NCBI GenBank assembly: GCA_003242495.1
Contig: QGUO01000184.1
Location: 1 to 6,995, forward strand
DNA: 6,995 nucleotides
Origin: Pseudomonadota bacterium
Lineage (GTDB): Bacteria > Pseudomonadota > Gammaproteobacteria > Steroidobacterales > Steroidobacteraceae
Direction of reading: 5' to 3'
The notes under the pieces were generated by a model. The model did no database searches and had not been told where the DNA came from. It worked only from the letters and a program-made list of their open reading frames with translations. Of the stretch, positions 5,918 to 6,995 are shown in pieces (the first letter of the stretch is position 1; every line of letters starts with the position of its first letter). Position numbers and translations under genes: made by a program.

Positions 5918-6493
5918 ATGCGTACATTGTCGGTGATCGTCGCAAGTGCGGCTTTGGCGTGCGCAGCCGTCTCATGGGCACAGGACGAGCGGCCCGGCGA
6001 GCGCAGCGAGCAGCGCACGGCCGGCGATGCCGTCGACGATACGGCGATCACTACTCGAGTAAAAGCCGCCTTGATCGGCGACGATCAGGCTCCGGCTGGC
6101 GCAATCGACGTGGAAACGTTCAATGGCGTCGTGCAATTGAGCGGACACGTCGATTCGATGGAACAGAAGGAAGCGGCCGAGCGGGCGGCGCGTGATGTCT
6201 CCGGTGTGCGCGAGGTCAGCAACCGCCTGGTGGTGCGCGCCGAGGGCAGCCAGCGCACGCCCGGCGCGGTGCTCGACGACAATGTGATCGCAGCCAAGGT
6301 CAACGGCAAGATCGCCGACGCGGCCGGCCTGAGCACGGCGTCGGACGTGAACGTGGATGTGGACCGCGGCGTGGTGCAATTGAGCGGGTTCGTGGACGAT
6401 CCCGAGAAGAAAAATCGTGCGGAGCGACTTGCGCGCAGTGTCGAGGGCGTTGTCGATGTGCGCAACGACATCGAATTGCGACCGCAGCGCTAA
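5918..6493 (+). CDS. Exported protein with two BON domains (OsmY/YraP-like)
   Basis: A 191-residue exported protein. Residues 1-21 form a signal peptide: MR, a hydrophobic run (LSVIVASAALACAAV), and a likely signal peptidase I site after S-W-A21. C15 lies in A-L-A-C, a poor lipobox, so a lipoprotein is less likely. A charged linker (22-38) precedes BON domain 1 (about 40-107) and BON domain 2 (about 120-188). Both contain the core GVVQLSG-x-VD followed by a basic helix and a V-x-V-R/S-N strand. BON proteins such as OsmY and YraP act in the periplasm or at the outer membrane and are linked to envelope stress and phospholipid binding. An outer-membrane role next to a locus for an outer-membrane pigment is suggestive only. 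GAGGTGGAG (5906-5914) gives a strong ribosome site for ATG 5918. It is convergent with the ABC transporter gene. Confidence 0.9.
   Translation: MRTLSVIVASAALACAAVSWAQDERPGERSEQRTAGDAVDDTAITTRVKAALIGDDQAPAGAIDVETFNGVVQLSGHVDSMEQKEAAERAARDVSGVREVSNRLVVRAEGSQRTPGAVLDDNVIAAKVNGKIADAAGLSTASDVNVDVDRGVVQLSGFVDDPEKKNRAERLARSVEGVVDVRNDIELRPQR
6131..6387 (+). repeat. Internal BON-domain duplication with 14-base identical core
   Basis: GTGCAATTGAGCGG occurs identically at 6131-6144 and 6374-6387, 243 bases (81 codons) apart and in the same frame, encoding VQLSG in each BON domain. It marks the internal duplication that produced the tandem domains; the flanking sequence has diverged. Confidence 0.8.
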
Positions 6494-6517
6494 GGCTCCC
6501 GATCAAGGATTCTCGGT

Positions 6518-6542
6518 GCGCCGTTCGACGCGACTGCGGCGC
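6518..6542. terminator. Weak candidate bidirectional terminator between convergent genes
   Basis: GCGCCG (6518-6523) and CGGCGC (6537-6542) pair exactly. Inside the 13-base loop TCG (6525-6527) and CGA (6531-6533) can pair as well. The hairpin lies in the 60-base gap between the convergent BON and ABC genes, where a shared terminator is expected. Neither strand has a T-run after the stem, so it is not a textbook intrinsic terminator. Confidence 0.3.
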
Positions 6543-6553
6543 CCTGTCTGGAC

Positions 6554-6995
6554 TCAGCGGTAACCGGCCGCCTGCAGCGAGAACAAGTGGGCGTAGTGCC
6601 CGCCGAGGCGCATGAGCTGATCATGGCTGCCATGCTCGACGATGCGGCCGTTCTGCAGTACGACGATCTGATCGGCCATGCGCACCGTGGAGAAGCGGTG
6701 TGAGATCAGGATGGCGATGCGTCCCTTGGTGAGCGCACGGAAGTGTTCGTACACGGTGGCCTCGGCGGCGGCATCCATCGCCGCCGTGGGCTCGTCCAGC
6801 ACGAGAATGTCGGCCTGCGAGCGCATGAAGGCGCGCGACAACGCGATCTTCTGCCATTGACCACCGGAGAGCTCGCGGCCGTCGTTGAACCACTTGCCAA
6901 GCGGCGTGCGGTATCCCTGCGGCAGCGTCGCCACGATGGGAGCCGCCATGCCTTTCTCACCGGCTTCCCGCCAGCGCTCTTCGTCCTCGAAGTAG
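6554..6995 (-). CDS. ABC exporter, C-terminal part of the nucleotide-binding domain (runs off right edge)
   Basis: An open minus-strand frame of 147 codons that continues past the right edge and ends at the TGA 6556-6554. An internal ATG at 6949 is not the start: the frame upstream reads on as YFEDEERWREAGEKG, normal ABC-domain sequence. Visible motifs in order are the LPQGYRTPLG segment, the ABC signature ELSGGQWQK, Walker B with catalytic glutamate ILVLDEP, the D-loop AAMD (in place of the usual SALD), and the H-loop ISHRFSTVRMAD, then GRIVEHGSH and a C-terminus ending LFSLQAAGYR. Walker A and any membrane domain lie outside the window. The sequence style is that of MsbA/HlyB-like half transporters in which permease and ATPase are fused (COG1132-type). 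The substrate is unknown, and there is no evidence that it belongs to the pigment locus, being convergent and beyond the BON gene. Confidence 0.9.
   Translation of the reverse strand, partial: YFEDEERWREAGEKGMAAPIVATLPQGYRTPLGKWFNDGRELSGGQWQKIALSRAFMRSQADILVLDEPTAAMDAAAEATVYEHFRALTKGRIAILISHRFSTVRMADQIVVLQNGRIVEHGSHDQLMRLGGHYAHLFSLQAAGYR

Noticed and set aside
4417..6051. Minus-strand ORF of 544 codons opposite the ligase gene, longer than the ligase itself
   Set aside because: The plus strand encodes a complete adenylate-forming enzyme with all motifs in order. The antisense frame gives a His/Arg/Gly-rich product without any domain, as expected for the mirror of a high-GC gene.
6706..6949. 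ATG 6949 as the start of a short stand-alone ATPase gene on the minus strand
   Set aside because: The frame continues upstream to the window edge with typical ABC-domain sequence, so this ATG is internal.
1..6995. tRNA, rRNA, CRISPR, insertion-sequence or prophage features
   Set aside because: I saw no tRNA-like cloverleaf, no spaced repeat array, no transposase or integrase motif, and no paired terminal repeats.

Overview
This window is high-GC bacterial DNA that most resembles a proteobacterium. It carries part of an aryl-polyene (APE)-type biosynthetic locus. APEs are xanthomonadin- or flexirubin-like aryl polyene pigments anchored in the outer membrane. The gene complement and the close resemblance of the ketoreductase and ketosynthase to the ApeQ/ApeR pair point to Gammaproteobacteria (Xanthomonadales/Nevskiales-like) or Betaproteobacteria. 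The exact taxon cannot be read from the sequence alone.

Layout. Positions 1-179, minus strand: the 5' end of a divergent gene that runs off the left edge, probably a 4'-phosphopantetheinyl transferase, the enzyme that would activate the carrier protein encoded in this window. Positions 250-5817, plus strand: a compact operon-like series of lysophospholipid-type acyltransferase, acyl carrier protein, family 2 glycosyltransferase, a possible 39-codon small ORF, FabG-type ketoreductase, FabF-type ketosynthase and AMP-dependent aryl/acyl ligase. Junctions are tight from the glycosyltransferase onward (4-nt, 4-nt, 16-nt gap, 11-nt overlap). Looser spacers flank the ACP gene, and each of these holds predicted hairpins.

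Positions 5918-6493, plus strand: an exported protein with two BON domains, in its own transcription unit behind a possible promoter. Positions 6554-6995, minus strand: the C-terminal nucleotide-binding half of an ABC exporter that runs off the right edge, convergent with the BON gene.

How the genes fit together (inference from the family). The ligase activates an aromatic acid, probably 4-hydroxybenzoate or a relative, and loads it on the ACP. The PPTase converts the ACP to its holo form. The ketosynthase and ketoreductase carry out condensation and reduction cycles. The glycosyltransferase and acyltransferase attach the polyene to a sugar/lipid anchor. The dehydratases, chain-length-factor partner, second ACP, thioesterase, LolA-like carrier and MMPL exporter of classical APE clusters are absent here. 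They would have to lie outside the window, most plausibly beyond the divergent PPTase.

I found no RNA genes, CRISPR arrays, insertion sequences or prophage parts. The most unusual item is the small ORF at 2346-2465, which has its own Shine-Dalgarno and is joined by ATGA overlaps to the genes on both sides. I see no convincing wholly new system.
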